A DNA stretch of 64,000 bases from Plantactinospora sp. KBS50 (GCF_002285795.1 NZ_CP022961.1:1116001-1180000); one strand, 5' to 3'. Counted from the first letter of the stretch, positions 56,332-64,000 are shown. Made by a program: numbers and translations. The notes: generated by a model not told the origin, from the letters alone.

Positions 56332-56969
56332 ATGGTATATTTCGCCGCCTTCGACATCTGCCACCTCGCTGAGCCGGCGGCCGCCGGGGAGATCGGCGCC
56401 GCGCTGGCCGCCGCCGTGCACGCCCGCGCCCGGGCCACCCCGGCTTCCTGCTCTCCCGGGTGCATCTGACCCTGGACGGCTCGACGCTCGTGCATCACAC
56501 CAGGTGGACCAATGAGCGCGACTACCACCTCTGGCGGCCCGACGACGCCGCGGTCGGTGGCCCGGACGACCCGTGTCGGCATCCGGCGGTGCGTACCAAC
56601 GTCACCGTTACCGGCGCCGCCGCTGGCGGGATCCAGGGTCCGGCCGTCGGACAGCCCCCGCGGGTGGTGGCGGTCGCGATCCGGCACTTCGCCGGCCCTG
56701 CGGCGGCGGCGACGGTGCTCGGTCTGCTGCACCGTTCGGGAGAGTGGAAGCGCGATCATCCCGGGTTCATCGCCGCCGACGTCTGCCTCAGTGCCGACGG
56801 CCGGACGTTCGTCAACTACCCGGCGTGGGCCGGACGCGGCGCGTACGAGGCGTGGATGGCCGACCCGCGCATCAGCGTCGGACAGGCCGAGATCGCCCGG
56901 CTGGAGTCGGCGCCCCCGCAGTACTACGTGTGCACCGTGGAGCACGACGTGGTCGGGGACCGGGGGTGA
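56332..56969 (+). CDS. Antibiotic-biosynthesis-type monooxygenase, frameshifted
   Basis: ATG 56332 starts VYFAAFDICHLAEPAAAGEI. The frame breaks at C run 56438-56441 (HARARATP), and the second frame continues from GFLLSRVHLTLDGSTLVHHT. One extra C yields 212 residues. Two ferredoxin-like ABM repeats are visible: the first contains LLSRVHLTLDGSTLVHHTRW and the second contains HPGFIAADVCLSADGRTFVN followed by YPAWAGRGAYEAWMAD. Such cofactor-free oxygenases oxidise quinoid aromatic polyketides or detoxify them. It is convergent with soxR, with 5 bases between the stops. Confidence 0.78.
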
Positions 56970-56974
56970 GGTCC

Positions 56975-57429
56975 TCACTCGATCTGCAACCGGCGCGGTC
57001 CGGTGCCTGCCGGCCCAGCACGTCGTACGGGTTGATCAGGACGCACCGCTCGAGCGTCAGGCAGCCGCAGCCGATGCAGTCGATCAGCTCGTCGCGCAGC
57101 TTGAGCAGCTGGGTGATCCGCCGGTCGAGGTCGGCCCGCCAGTTCTCCGACAACTGCACCCACTGCTCCTGGCTCGGTGCCCGGTCCGTCGGCAGGATGC
57201 TCAGCGCCTCGGCGATCTCGGTGAGCGGAATGCCGACCCGCTGCGACACCCGGATGAACGCCACCCGGCGCAGCGTGTCGCGCGAGTAGCGACGCTGATT
57301 GCCCGAGGTGCGCCGGCTGCGGATCAGCCCCTCGTGTTCGTAGAAGCGCAGCGCCGATGTGGAGACGCCACTGCGCCGGGCCAGCTCGCCGACCGTCAGC
57401 TCCTTGGCGATGGGGGACGTGTGCGTCAT
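56975..57429 (-). CDS. soxR: Redox-sensing MerR-family regulator SoxR, frameshifted at the C-terminus
   Basis: 151 residues from ATG 57429. The N-terminal HTH reads LTVGELARRSGVSTSALRFY, and a coiled coil follows (about 85-115). The [2Fe-2S] cysteines are Cys118, 121, 123 and 129 (CIGCGCLTLERC), the exact SoxR spacing. Near 57006-57007 one G is missing on the coding strand. As written the frame runs past the normal end; with the base restored it closes with GTGPRRLQIE and a stop at 56975. SoxR bends promoters with a long spacer when redox-active compounds oxidise its cluster. It is divergent from the P450 gene. Targets probably include the exporter at 59885. Confidence 0.9.
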
Positions 57430-57552
57430 GCCCGCCAGCGTATGCCCTGTCGATTCTTTGCATTCCTTGACATGGCTCTGGCGTCGATGCCGTTGATGGG
57501 GCGGGAGCCGGTCACCAGACTCGGTCCGAATGGTTCCGGAGGGACAGAAACA

Positions 57553-58773
57553 ATGGATCACTTGCCAGCGCCGCTGTTCAGCGCGACGTATTTTCAGGAC
57601 CCCTATCCGACGCTCGGCTGGCTGCGCGACCGGTCCCCGGTGCACGAATTCGCGTTTCCGGTCGGCGCCGTCCGGACCTGGATCGTGACCCGCTTCGACG
57701 ACGTGCGGGCGATGCTGGCCGACCAGCGGTTCAGTTCTGAGGGCGGCACCTGGGGCAGCCCGGAGTTTCAGGCGGCCGGACTGGTCAGTGGGGCCGGCAG
57801 CGTGCTCGAGAAGGCGGTCACCGTGGTGGACCCGCCTGCGCACACCCGACTGAGGCGGCTGGTGATGACCGCGTTCACACCGAGCCGGATCACCAAGTGG
57901 CAGACCGCGGTCGAGAAGGCAGTGGCGACGGCGCTCGACGACTGCGAGGCGCGCGGCTCGTTCGACGTGATGGCGCACTACGCCGGGCCTGTCTCGTCCA
58001 CCGTCATGAGCGAGATCCTGGGCCTGCGCATCGACCGCCACGAGCAACTCGTGCAGGCGCTCGCTCAGGCGTTCCCGTCCGACGACGCACAGATGCCGAA
58101 GGTCGCCGAGGGCTTCGCCCGGATCTGCGACTACGCCGCCGACCTGGTCGCCGAGAAGCGGCGGCGGCCGGACGACGATCTGACCACCGCGCTGCTACGG
58201 GCCCGGGACGACGGCGACCGGCTGTCCGAGGAGGAACTCGTCGCCACCGTCGCGGCCATGATCCTGGCCGGCAGCGACACCATCCGGGCCTTCGTCGGCA
58301 ACGCGGTACTCGCCCTGCTCGACCACCCCGACCAGCGCGACCTGCTGGCCGAGCGGCCCGGCATCGAGGAACCGGCGGTCGAGGAACTGCTGCGCTACGA
58401 GGGCGCCCTCAGCACGGCGTTGTTCCGGGTCACGACCGAGGAGCTCACGTTCGGTGACACGGTGTTGCCGGCCGGCGCGCCGGTGATCGCCGCCCTGCTC
58501 TCGGCCAACCGCGACCCGCGCCAGTTCGACGAGCCGGACCGGCTCGACCTCACCCGGACCCGGCTGCGCCACGTCGGCCTCGGTCACGGGCTGCACAACT
58601 GCCTCGGCGCGGCGCTGGCCCGGCTGGAGGGACGGATCGCGATCCCTGCGCTGTTCCGCCGGTTCCCGCGACTGGACCTCGCGGTCGCCCGACACGACCT
58701 TCGCTACATCGAGAACTGGGCGATGCGCCGCTTGGTCGCGTTGCCGGCGCTCACGACGGGCGCGTCCCGGTGA
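57553..58773 (+). CDS. Cytochrome P450
   Basis: 406 residues from ATG 57553. The heme loop is GLGHGLHNCLG with Cys350 as ligand; the first Phe of the usual FGxGxHxCxG is absent. The I-helix oxygen site reads AGSDTIRAF, with Ile where most P450s have a second Thr. The ExxR of the K helix is in EELLRYEGAL, and the FDEPDRLDLTR meander region is present. Bacterial class I P450s need a ferredoxin; one is encoded next with a 4-base overlap. The substrate is unknown. The neighbouring quinone-type enzymes suggest tailoring or detoxification of an aromatic compound. Confidence 0.92.
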   Translation: MDHLPAPLFSATYFQDPYPTLGWLRDRSPVHEFAFPVGAVRTWIVTRFDDVRAMLADQRFSSEGGTWGSPEFQAAGLVSGAGSVLEKAVTVVDPPAHTRLRRLVMTAFTPSRITKWQTAVEKAVATALDDCEARGSFDVMAHYAGPVSSTVMSEILGLRIDRHEQLVQALAQAFPSDDAQMPKVAEGFARICDYAADLVAEKRRRPDDDLTTALLRARDDGDRLSEEELVATVAAMILAGSDTIRAFVGNAVLALLDHPDQRDLLAERPGIEEPAVEELLRYEGALSTALFRVTTEELTFGDTVLPAGAPVIAALLSANRDPRQFDEPDRLDLTRTRLRHVGLGHGLHNCLGAALARLEGRIAIPALFRRFPRLDLAVARHDLRYIENWAMRRLVALPALTTGASR

Positions 58774-59027
58774 CCTCCGGCGACCGGGAGACCGAGGCCA
58801 CCGTACGCGTGGACCCGCGGCTGTGCCGCGGCACCGGACTGTGCCAGGCGATGTCGCCGGCGCTGTTCCGGCTGACCGGGGCCGGTCACGCCGAGGCCGT
58901 CGAGGCGCGGCTGACCGGCCCGGAAGCACTCGAAACCGCCCGCTCCGTCGCGGACTGCTGCCCGATGGGAGCCGTCGAGCTCACCGTCGGGCCGTCCACC
59001 GGCGGGCCGGACCGACCGGAAAGGTGA
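58770..59027 (+). CDS. Ferredoxin, [3Fe-4S] type
   Basis: 85 residues from GTG 58770, overlapping the P450 stop. Cluster ligands are Cys19, Cys25 and the CCP at 63-65 (RLCRGTGLC, DCCPMGAVEL). The CX5C spacing with one missing ligand position fits the [3Fe-4S] ferredoxins that serve Streptomyces P450s. It would pass electrons from a reductase to the adjacent P450. The following methyltransferase begins 3 bases after its stop. Confidence 0.9.
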   Translation: MTSGDRETEATVRVDPRLCRGTGLCQAMSPALFRLTGAGHAEAVEARLTGPEALETARSVADCCPMGAVELTVGPSTGGPDRPER

Positions 59028-59030
59028 GCC

Positions 59031-59801
59031 ATGACGTCGACCCGACCGACGGCGCAGGAGGCCGAGGCCATCCTCGCGGCGTTGTGGGAGCGCAACTACG
59101 ACCCCTTGACGACCGAGTTGATCGGCCGGTTGCCGCTGGGCGCAGGCGCCCGCTGCCTGGACATCGGCGCCGGTGCCGGCTCCATGTCGAAGTGGCTCGC
59201 CGCCCGGGTGCCGCAGGGCTCGGTGCTCGCGGTCGACGTCAGCACCGCTCTCCTCGACGGCGTACGCGCCCCCGGGCTGACGGTGCGCCAAGGCGACATC
59301 GAGGCCGAGCAGTTCGCGCCCGGATCGTTCGACTTCATTCTGGCCCGAGGCGTGTTCTCGGTCCTCAAGAGCCCCGACGAGCTGCTGACCCGGGCCGTGC
59401 GGTGGCTGGCGCCGGGCGGTTGGATGCTGGTCGAGGACTTTTACTTCATGCCGGCCGACGACGCGACCACCCCGCTCGGGCGCCGGGTCGTCGAGGCCTA
59501 TCTGCGCGTGTTCCGCGCTCAGGGTGCCGACATGCGGTTCGCTCGCCGTGTGCCCGCCCGGCTGGCCGCCGAAGGGCTCGCCGGGGTCGACTTCCATCTG
59601 CGGCCGCTCGGCCCCGGTCAGGGCGAGTACGAGAACGAGCTGATGCGCCGTCGGCTCGAGCTGCAGGGCCGGCCGCTGGTCGACAACGGCTGGGTCAGCG
59701 CGGAAGACCTCGCCGGCTTCGTCGCCACCCTCGAGGAGCCGGCGTCCCGGGATGTCACGACCCTGCTGTTCTCGGTTTGGGGGCAGAAACCGCCGGCGTG
59801 A
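59031..59801 (+). CDS. Class I SAM-dependent methyltransferase
   Basis: 256 residues from ATG 59031 after AAAGGTGAG. The SAM motif I is CLDIGAGAGSMSKWLA (about residues 43-58), motif II is VLAVDVS and the post-motif acidic loop is QGDIEAEQF. FDFILARGVFSVLKSPDELL followed by LAPGGWMLVEDFYFMP resembles small-molecule O/C-methyltransferases. It is in the P450-ferredoxin operon. The substrate is unknown. Confidence 0.85.
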   Translation: MTSTRPTAQEAEAILAALWERNYDPLTTELIGRLPLGAGARCLDIGAGAGSMSKWLAARVPQGSVLAVDVSTALLDGVRAPGLTVRQGDIEAEQFAPGSFDFILARGVFSVLKSPDELLTRAVRWLAPGGWMLVEDFYFMPADDATTPLGRRVVEAYLRVFRAQGADMRFARRVPARLAAEGLAGVDFHLRPLGPGQGEYENELMRRRLELQGRPLVDNGWVSAEDLAGFVATLEEPASRDVTTLLFSVWGQKPPA

Positions 59802-59807
59802 CGGCGC

Positions 59808-59838
59808 TTGACTTCATCCTTGGTTGAAGTTCTACGGT
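59808..59838 (+). promoter_or_regulatory. MerR/SoxR-type promoter and operator before the MFS gene
   Basis: TTGACT (59808-59813) and TACGGT (59833-59838) are 19 bases apart, the overlong spacing used by MerR-family activators. The dyad ACTTCA-N8-TGAAGT (59811-59830) fills the spacer and resembles the SoxR box ACCTCA-N8-TGAGGT. The transcript would have a leader of about 40 bases. The only MerR-family gene in the window is soxR, 2.4 kb upstream. Confidence 0.72.
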
Positions 59839-59884
59839 GGGCATGTCCGCGATCACCCTGCGAAACCGAGGAAAGGAGCGTGGC

Positions 59885-61159
59885 GTGCACTCTCCCGACG
59901 GCGCCGGCCGGACGACGGGACCACCCCGGGGCGGCCAGGCCACGGTTCTGGTCCTCGCAGGCATGCTGACGATCATGGCGGGAGCGGTCGTGTCGCCCGC
60001 CCTCCCCGGCATCCGGGCCGCGTTCGCCGGCACCGCCGACGCCGACCTGCTGTCCCGCATGATCACCAGCACCCACGCACTGGCGATCGTGGTGTTTGCC
60101 CCGTTCGCCGGCGCGCTGTCGGAGCGCATCGGGCGCAAGCGCGCTCTCATCATCGGCATGCTCGCGTTCGCCGCGGGCGGTAGTTCCGGCTTCTACCTGC
60201 CCGACCTCTACAGCATCCTGGCCGGCCGGATCGTGCTCGGCATCGGGGTCTCCCTGGTGATGACCACCAGCGTGGCCATCGTGGCCGACCGCTACGAGGG
60301 CGCCGAGCGGCAGCGGCTGCTCGGCCGGCAGATCTCCGCCGGGGCGTTCGGCGGCGTACTGCTGCTGGTCGGCGGCGGCGCGCTGGCCGGACTGGGCTGG
60401 CGGACCGTTTTCCTCGTCTACCTGCTCGGCGCGGTGCTCGCCGTCGCCGCGCTGCGCTACCTGCCCGGCGGCGGCTGCCCACCTGCCACCGGCGGAGATG
60501 CCGGCTCCGGCACTCCCGCCCGGCGCTGGTGGCCTGTGGGCATCACCGCGGCCCTCGCCGCGATGCTGCTCGGTCAGGTCGCGTTCTACTCGGTGCCGGT
60601 CCAGGTGCCCTTCCTGGTCGAGGACGACTTCCACGCGACCTCGATCGCCTCCGGAGCGGTCATCGCGGTGCAGACCCTCACCACCGGCCTGGTGTCGCTG
60701 CGCTTCGCCGCGATCCGGCGGCTGGCCGGTGAATACGTGCTCGTCGCGGTGGCCTTCGCCGCGATCGGGGCCGGGTACCTGGTGCTGTTCGCGGCCCCAC
60801 ACGTCGTCGTACTGGGCCTGGGCGCCCTGGTCATGGGCGTCGGCCTGGGCATCCTGATGCCGACGCTGAACAACTGGGTGGTCAACACCGCACCGCCGGA
60901 CTCCCGCGGTCGATACGCTGGTTTCCTGACCACGGCCCTGTTCCTGGGCCAGTTCCTGGCACCCATCGTGACCCAGCCGGCCGTGAGTCACCTCGGCATC
61001 CAGCCACTGTTCCTGATCATCGCGGCAGGCGCGCTGATCGTCGCCGCCGGCTACCTCGCCGCGTCCCGGCACCGCACCCGCGTCGACGCCGAACCCGGTG
61101 CCGACCGGGCCGGCGTGCTCACCTCCCGACTCGACGAAGGATCTCCCCATGTCCGCTGA
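59885..61159 (+). CDS. Major facilitator superfamily exporter
   Basis: 424 residues from GTG 59885, with AAAGGAG 6 bases upstream. There are twelve predicted membrane helices. The MFS motif A loop between helices 2 and 3 is GALSERIGRKRALI. FLPTLNN-like and GRYAGFLTTALFLGQFLAP stretches in the second half suit drug-proton antiporters of the DHA1 type. The likely role is efflux of a redox-active or aromatic compound, given the SoxR-like operator directly upstream. It is followed by a DsbA-like gene that overlaps it by 11 bases. Confidence 0.87.
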   Translation: MHSPDGAGRTTGPPRGGQATVLVLAGMLTIMAGAVVSPALPGIRAAFAGTADADLLSRMITSTHALAIVVFAPFAGALSERIGRKRALIIGMLAFAAGGSSGFYLPDLYSILAGRIVLGIGVSLVMTTSVAIVADRYEGAERQRLLGRQISAGAFGGVLLLVGGGALAGLGWRTVFLVYLLGAVLAVAALRYLPGGGCPPATGGDAGSGTPARRWWPVGITAALAAMLLGQVAFYSVPVQVPFLVEDDFHATSIASGAVIAVQTLTTGLVSLRFAAIRRLAGEYVLVAVAFAAIGAGYLVLFAAPHVVVLGLGALVMGVGLGILMPTLNNWVVNTAPPDSRGRYAGFLTTALFLGQFLAPIVTQPAVSHLGIQPLFLIIAAGALIVAAGYLAASRHRTRVDAEPGADRAGVLTSRLDEGSPHVR

Positions 61160-61781
61160 CACCGGCAGAGCCGTGCGCGTCGAGTTCGTCCTCGACCTCA
61201 TCTGCGTGCACTCGTACCTGGCCTTCACCCGCTTCGAGAAGGCCGCGGCGCTCCGGCGCGCGGACGGCTGGACGATCGAGGTGACGTTCCGGCCGTTCCA
61301 GATCGACGCCGGAGCCCCCGAGGAGGGCGAGCCGCTGACCGAGCGTCACCGCCGGGACTTCGGCGCCGACGCCGAACAGATGGTGCACCGCATGACCGGC
61401 ATCGCCGCCCGTGACGGCCTGCGCCTCGAGTTCGACCGGGCCATCTTCGTCAACACGTTCCGGGCGCACCAGCTGCTCGCGACAGGGCAGCGGCAGGGGC
61501 GGGCGGAGGCGATCACGGAACGGCTGTTCCGGGCCTACTTCAGCGAAGGTCGCAACATCGGGGACCAGGGCACGCTGGCCGAACTCGCGGCCGACGTCGG
61601 TGTCACCCCGGTAGCAGCCGGCGGGAACGGCCCAGAACCGGACGAGGTCGCCGCCGCGCTCACCGCGGTACGAGACCGGGGCATCACGTCGGTGCCGCTG
61701 GTCCGGGTGAAGGACGGCCCGGAGCTGTCCGGCGCCCGCTCGGAAGAGGACTACCTCAAGGCGCTTGCCCCGACCGGGTGA
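61149..61781 (+). CDS. FrnE-like DsbA-family protein without CxxC
   Basis: 210 residues from ATG 61149, after GAAGGA. The thioredoxin-fold DsbA/2-hydroxychromene-2-carboxylate isomerase pattern is visible: EFVLDLICVHSYLAFTRFE, then VTFRPFQIDAGAPEEG, IFVNTFRAHQLLATGQ and RGITSVPLVRV. The active site reads CVHS, so there is a single cysteine and no disulfide pair. Related FrnE proteins occur in polyketide clusters, where their role is unclear. It overlaps the exporter end and precedes an FMN reductase. Confidence 0.82.
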   Translation: MSADTGRAVRVEFVLDLICVHSYLAFTRFEKAAALRRADGWTIEVTFRPFQIDAGAPEEGEPLTERHRRDFGADAEQMVHRMTGIAARDGLRLEFDRAIFVNTFRAHQLLATGQRQGRAEAITERLFRAYFSEGRNIGDQGTLAELAADVGVTPVAAGGNGPEPDEVAAALTAVRDRGITSVPLVRVKDGPELSGARSEEDYLKALAPTG

Positions 61782-61834
61782 CGCGGGTACCACCACCGAC
61801 CACGACCCCACACACGGAAGGAACACCCATCACC

Positions 61835-62413
61835 ATGGCTTCCCTGCGGCTCGCAGTGATCTGCGGCAGCGTCCGCGACGGCCGGTTCGGTCCCACGGCA
61901 GCCCGATGGATCGCCGACCAGGCCGGCCGGCGTGACGATTTCGAGGTCGACTACATCGACCTGGCCGACCATCCGCTGCCGCTGGTGCTGACCCAGTCGC
62001 CAGCCCCGGACGTCGCCGAGACGCTCTCCCAGGTCGGGCCCAGGCTGACCGAGGCGGACGCGTTCGTCGTGGTGACGCCGGAGTACAACCGAAGTTGTCC
62101 CGCGTCGCTCAAGTCCTTCATCGACTGGCATTACACCCAGTGGCAGGCCAAGCCGATCGCCCTGGTCTCGTACGGCGGCATGGCCGGCGGCCTGCGCGCC
62201 GCCGAGCACCTGCGGCTGGTCTTTGCCGAACTGCATGCGATGACGATCCGCGAGCAGGTGAGCTTTCACATGGCGTGGGAGAAGTTCGGCCCGGACGGCA
62301 ACCCGGTCGAACCTGAGGCCGTCGGTGCGGCCGCCAAGGCGATGTTCGACCAGCTCGGGTGGTGGGGCGAGGCGCTGCGCGCGGCACGCGAGCGGCACCC
62401 GTACGGCAAATAG
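61835..62413 (+). CDS. NADPH-dependent FMN reductase (flavodoxin-like)
   Basis: 192 residues from ATG 61835. The FMN phosphate loop is CGSVRDGRFGPTAARW, and the second flavin site is TPEYNRSCPASLKSFIDW. YGGMAGGLRAAEHLRLVF completes the family pattern. It reduces FMN or quinones with NAD(P)H. A reductase of this family is a known SoxR target in S. coelicolor. It converges with the response regulator, leaving only 3 bases between stops. Confidence 0.9.
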   Translation: MASLRLAVICGSVRDGRFGPTAARWIADQAGRRDDFEVDYIDLADHPLPLVLTQSPAPDVAETLSQVGPRLTEADAFVVVTPEYNRSCPASLKSFIDWHYTQWQAKPIALVSYGGMAGGLRAAEHLRLVFAELHAMTIREQVSFHMAWEKFGPDGNPVEPEAVGAAAKAMFDQLGWWGEALRAARERHPYGK

Positions 62414-62416
62414 CGC

Positions 62417-63088
62417 TCACGCCGCGGCGCTGAAGCCACGGCCGAGCTGGAAACCGACGCCCCGCACGGTCACGATCCACCTGGTGTCACCCAGCTTTGC
62501 CCGCAGGCTGTTGACATGCGTGTCGATCGTCCGGCCGGTGGCCGTGGCGCTGTCGTGCCAGACCCGGGCACGCAGCTCCCGGCGGCTGAACACGACCCCG
62601 GGGCGGGCGGCGAGCAGGTGCAGCAGGTCGAACTCCTTACGGGTCAGCGCGAGCGTCCGGCCGCCGAGCCGGGCCTCGCGCCGGGCCACGTCGATGTGCA
62701 GCGGTCCGTGCGTGACGGTGTGGGCGTCCGGGTCCGGGCGTAGCCGCCGCAGCACGGCCTCGACCCGGGCCAGCAGCTCCTCGGCGCCGAACGGCTTGTC
62801 GAGGCAGTCGTCGCAGCCGGCCCAGAACGCCAGCACGCGCTCGACCTCGGTGCCGCTACCGGTCAGGGCGATGATGGGTGTGTCCGACTCCCGGCGGATC
62901 TCGGCGCAGACCAGCAGACCGTCGATGTCGGGTACGTCCATGTCGAGCACCACCAGATCCACCCGGTGGTGCTGTTGCAGGGCCGACTTGCCGGTGCCGG
63001 CGCCCCATGCCGCATATCCGCGCTCTTTCAACCGGTGTACGAGATGACGGCGGCCGGCGAGGTCGTCCTGTACGACGAGGACGCGCAT
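62417..63088 (-). CDS. Orphan OmpR-family response regulator
   Basis: 223 residues from ATG 63088. The receiver domain has acidic residues Asp8-Asp9, the phosphoacceptor Asp49 (LVVLDMDVPDIDG) and the Lys in DCLDKPFGAEELL. A winged helix follows (LALTRKEFDLLHLLAARPGV to WIVTVRGVGFQLG). No histidine kinase gene is adjacent in the window. A three-Cys-free receiver is normal; the Cys pair in WAGCDDCLDKPF is unusual. It is divergent from the epimerase remnant across a 253-base regulatory gap. Confidence 0.9.
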   Translation of the reverse strand: MRVLVVQDDLAGRRHLVHRLKERGYAAWGAGTGKSALQQHHRVDLVVLDMDVPDIDGLLVCAEIRRESDTPIIALTGSGTEVERVLAFWAGCDDCLDKPFGAEELLARVEAVLRRLRPDPDAHTVTHGPLHIDVARREARLGGRTLALTRKEFDLLHLLAARPGVVFSRRELRARVWHDSATATGRTIDTHVNSLRAKLGDTRWIVTVRGVGFQLGRGFSAAA

Positions 63089-63341
63089 GACGAAATACCT
63101 TCCGATAACGGTCGGGATCGATGTGCTGTCCCCGAGTATGCCCGAATCGGGAGGGCCGGCACAGCAATGTTATTCGGTCCTTACACGTCTATTCTTCGGT
63201 CCGGCCTGGGCAAAATCGATGTCAATTAACTGCAAAGTTCACCACCTCGTCATGATAGGTGAACATGGCGATCGTATGCGTTTTTCGCGGGCCGCCCGGT
63301 CGCGATGTCGGCAGCGACGGGCCGCAACGGGGAGGATGACC
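63089..63341. promoter_or_regulatory. Divergent regulatory gap with inverted repeat
   Basis: Relatively AT-rich DNA (63150-63280) between the response regulator and the epimerase-like gene. GTTCACC (63237-63243) and GGTGAAC (63258-63264) form a perfect 7-bp inverted repeat with a 14-base loop. GTTCACC also resembles the half-unit of Streptomyces PHO boxes. It probably holds both promoters and a binding site for the regulator. Confidence 0.45.
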
Positions 63342-63706
63342 ATGCCGAGTGTGCAGGACACGCTGTGCCGGATGACGCACGTCGCACCGCCCGGGTGGAG
63401 GCCCACTGGAGAGGAACTCGACCGACTGCGTCGGCTGACCGGGCAGCTGATGGCGGCACAGCCGGACAGCCACGCCGAACTGGACCGCTATCTGTCCGTA
63501 CAGGAGCGTGGCATCCCGGTGCCCGAGCAGGAGGCAGAGGCGGCGATCCGGGGCCGGCGGGTGCTGGTGACCGGCGGCAGCGGCTGCATCGGTACCGAGC
63601 TGCTGCGCACGCTGGCGCACCTGCGGCCGTCGGTGCTGTTGAGCGGCGCCGACACCCCGCCGGCCCAGAGCGTTGTCGGCGTCCGCTACCTGCGTGGGAG
63701 AGCCGG
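63342..63706 (+). pseudogene. NAD-dependent epimerase/dehydratase-like gene, truncated by an IS
   Basis: It starts at ATG 63342 (PSVQDTLCRMTHVAPPGWRP), with GGGAGG 6 bases upstream. A ~65-residue helical leader precedes a Rossmann start RRVLVTGGSGCIGTELLRTL. The coding similarity ends after VVGVRYLRGR (about 63700), where the IS256-type element begins. Only about 120 residues remain, so the enzyme is inactive. The leader before the Rossmann fold is longer than in ordinary epimerases. Confidence 0.68.
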
Positions 63707-63717
63707 CCACTGGGTCG

Positions 63718-64000
63718 GTGGGTGCGGTCACGGATGAGCAGTTGATCGCGGTGCTGGTCGATCGGGCTCGTGGTGACGGGCTGAAGCTGACCGGTGAGGG
63801 TGGGCTGCTGCAGCAGTTGACCAAGCGGGTCCTCGAATCGGCGCTGGACGGCGAGATTACCGATCACGTCGGCTACGACAAGCACGACCCGGCCGGTCGG
63901 GGCAGCGGGAACACCCGTAACGGCAGCCGGACCAAGACCGTGCTCGCCGATGTCGGGCCGGTCGAGGTTCGGGTTCCACGTGACGCGGCGGGCACGTTCG
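63718..64000 (+). mobile_element. IS256-family transposase, 3' partial
   Basis: From GTG 63718 the frame reads VGAVTDEQLIAVLVDRAR, then EGGLLQQLTKRVLESALDGE, ITDHVGYDKHDPAGRGSGNT and RNGSRTKTVLADVGPVEVRV. This is the N-terminal part of IS256-type mutator transposases (LLxxxTKxVLExALxxEMTxHLGY). The catalytic DDE domain lies beyond the window. The left end of the element should fall between about 63700 and 63717, inside the epimerase-like gene. Confidence 0.9.

Overview
The window is high-GC DNA with GTG/TTG starts, purine-rich ribosome binding sites, F420 biosynthesis genes, a WhiB regulator, MtrAB-LpqB, an acyl-CoA carboxylase epsilon subunit and an actinobacterial tmRNA. This points to a filamentous actinobacterium. 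The family Micromonosporaceae is my best inference, from protein wording and from GATC-centred intergenic hairpins; it is not proven here.

Positions 1-49,000 are mostly chromosomal core. The order glycosyltransferase, manC, fbiA/fbiB, whiB, DUF3499, manB, SIS isomerase, manA, ahcY, mtrA-mtrB-lpqB, comF, hpf, secA and an Rv3235-like gene matches the Mycobacterium tuberculosis Rv3265c-Rv3235 block. Insertions relative to that block are the F420 gene fbiC, a GNAT/STAND-NTPase/secreted-protein segment (11.6-17.3 kb) and the iron-uptake operon efeUOB. Next come pruA, a PadR regulator, prfB, ftsEX, smpB and ssrA (tmRNA). Three themes run through this half: GDP-mannose supply (manC, manB, SIS isomerase, manA), coenzyme F420 synthesis (fbiA, fbiB, fbiC), and envelope stress and secretion (MtrAB-LpqB, SecA, FtsEX).

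Positions 49,000-64,000 are accessory. They hold a hemerythrin-like protein, a benzoylformate-decarboxylase-like enzyme, an MTA phosphorylase, yqgE and a tRNA-Ala(GGC). Directly beside the tRNA lies a scar: a serine-recombinase tail, then an IS1380-type transposase tail, then a 5'-truncated acyl-CoA carboxylase beta gene. After accE comes a compact redox cassette: NmrA-like reductase, double-ABM-type monooxygenase, SoxR, cytochrome P450, ferredoxin, methyltransferase, MFS exporter, FrnE-like DsbA protein and FMN reductase. A MerR/SoxR-type operator lies in a 19-bp promoter spacer before the exporter. An orphan OmpR-type regulator and an epimerase-like gene cut by an IS256-family transposase end the window.

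At least nine single-base frameshifts interrupt otherwise intact genes: fbiC, pruA, ftsE, mtnP (three), the NmrA gene, the ABM gene and soxR. Each is repaired by adding one G or C to a short G/C run, and six are runs of four where five are needed. Because ftsE is among them, I read these mainly as consensus errors, and I annotate the genes at full length with the break noted.
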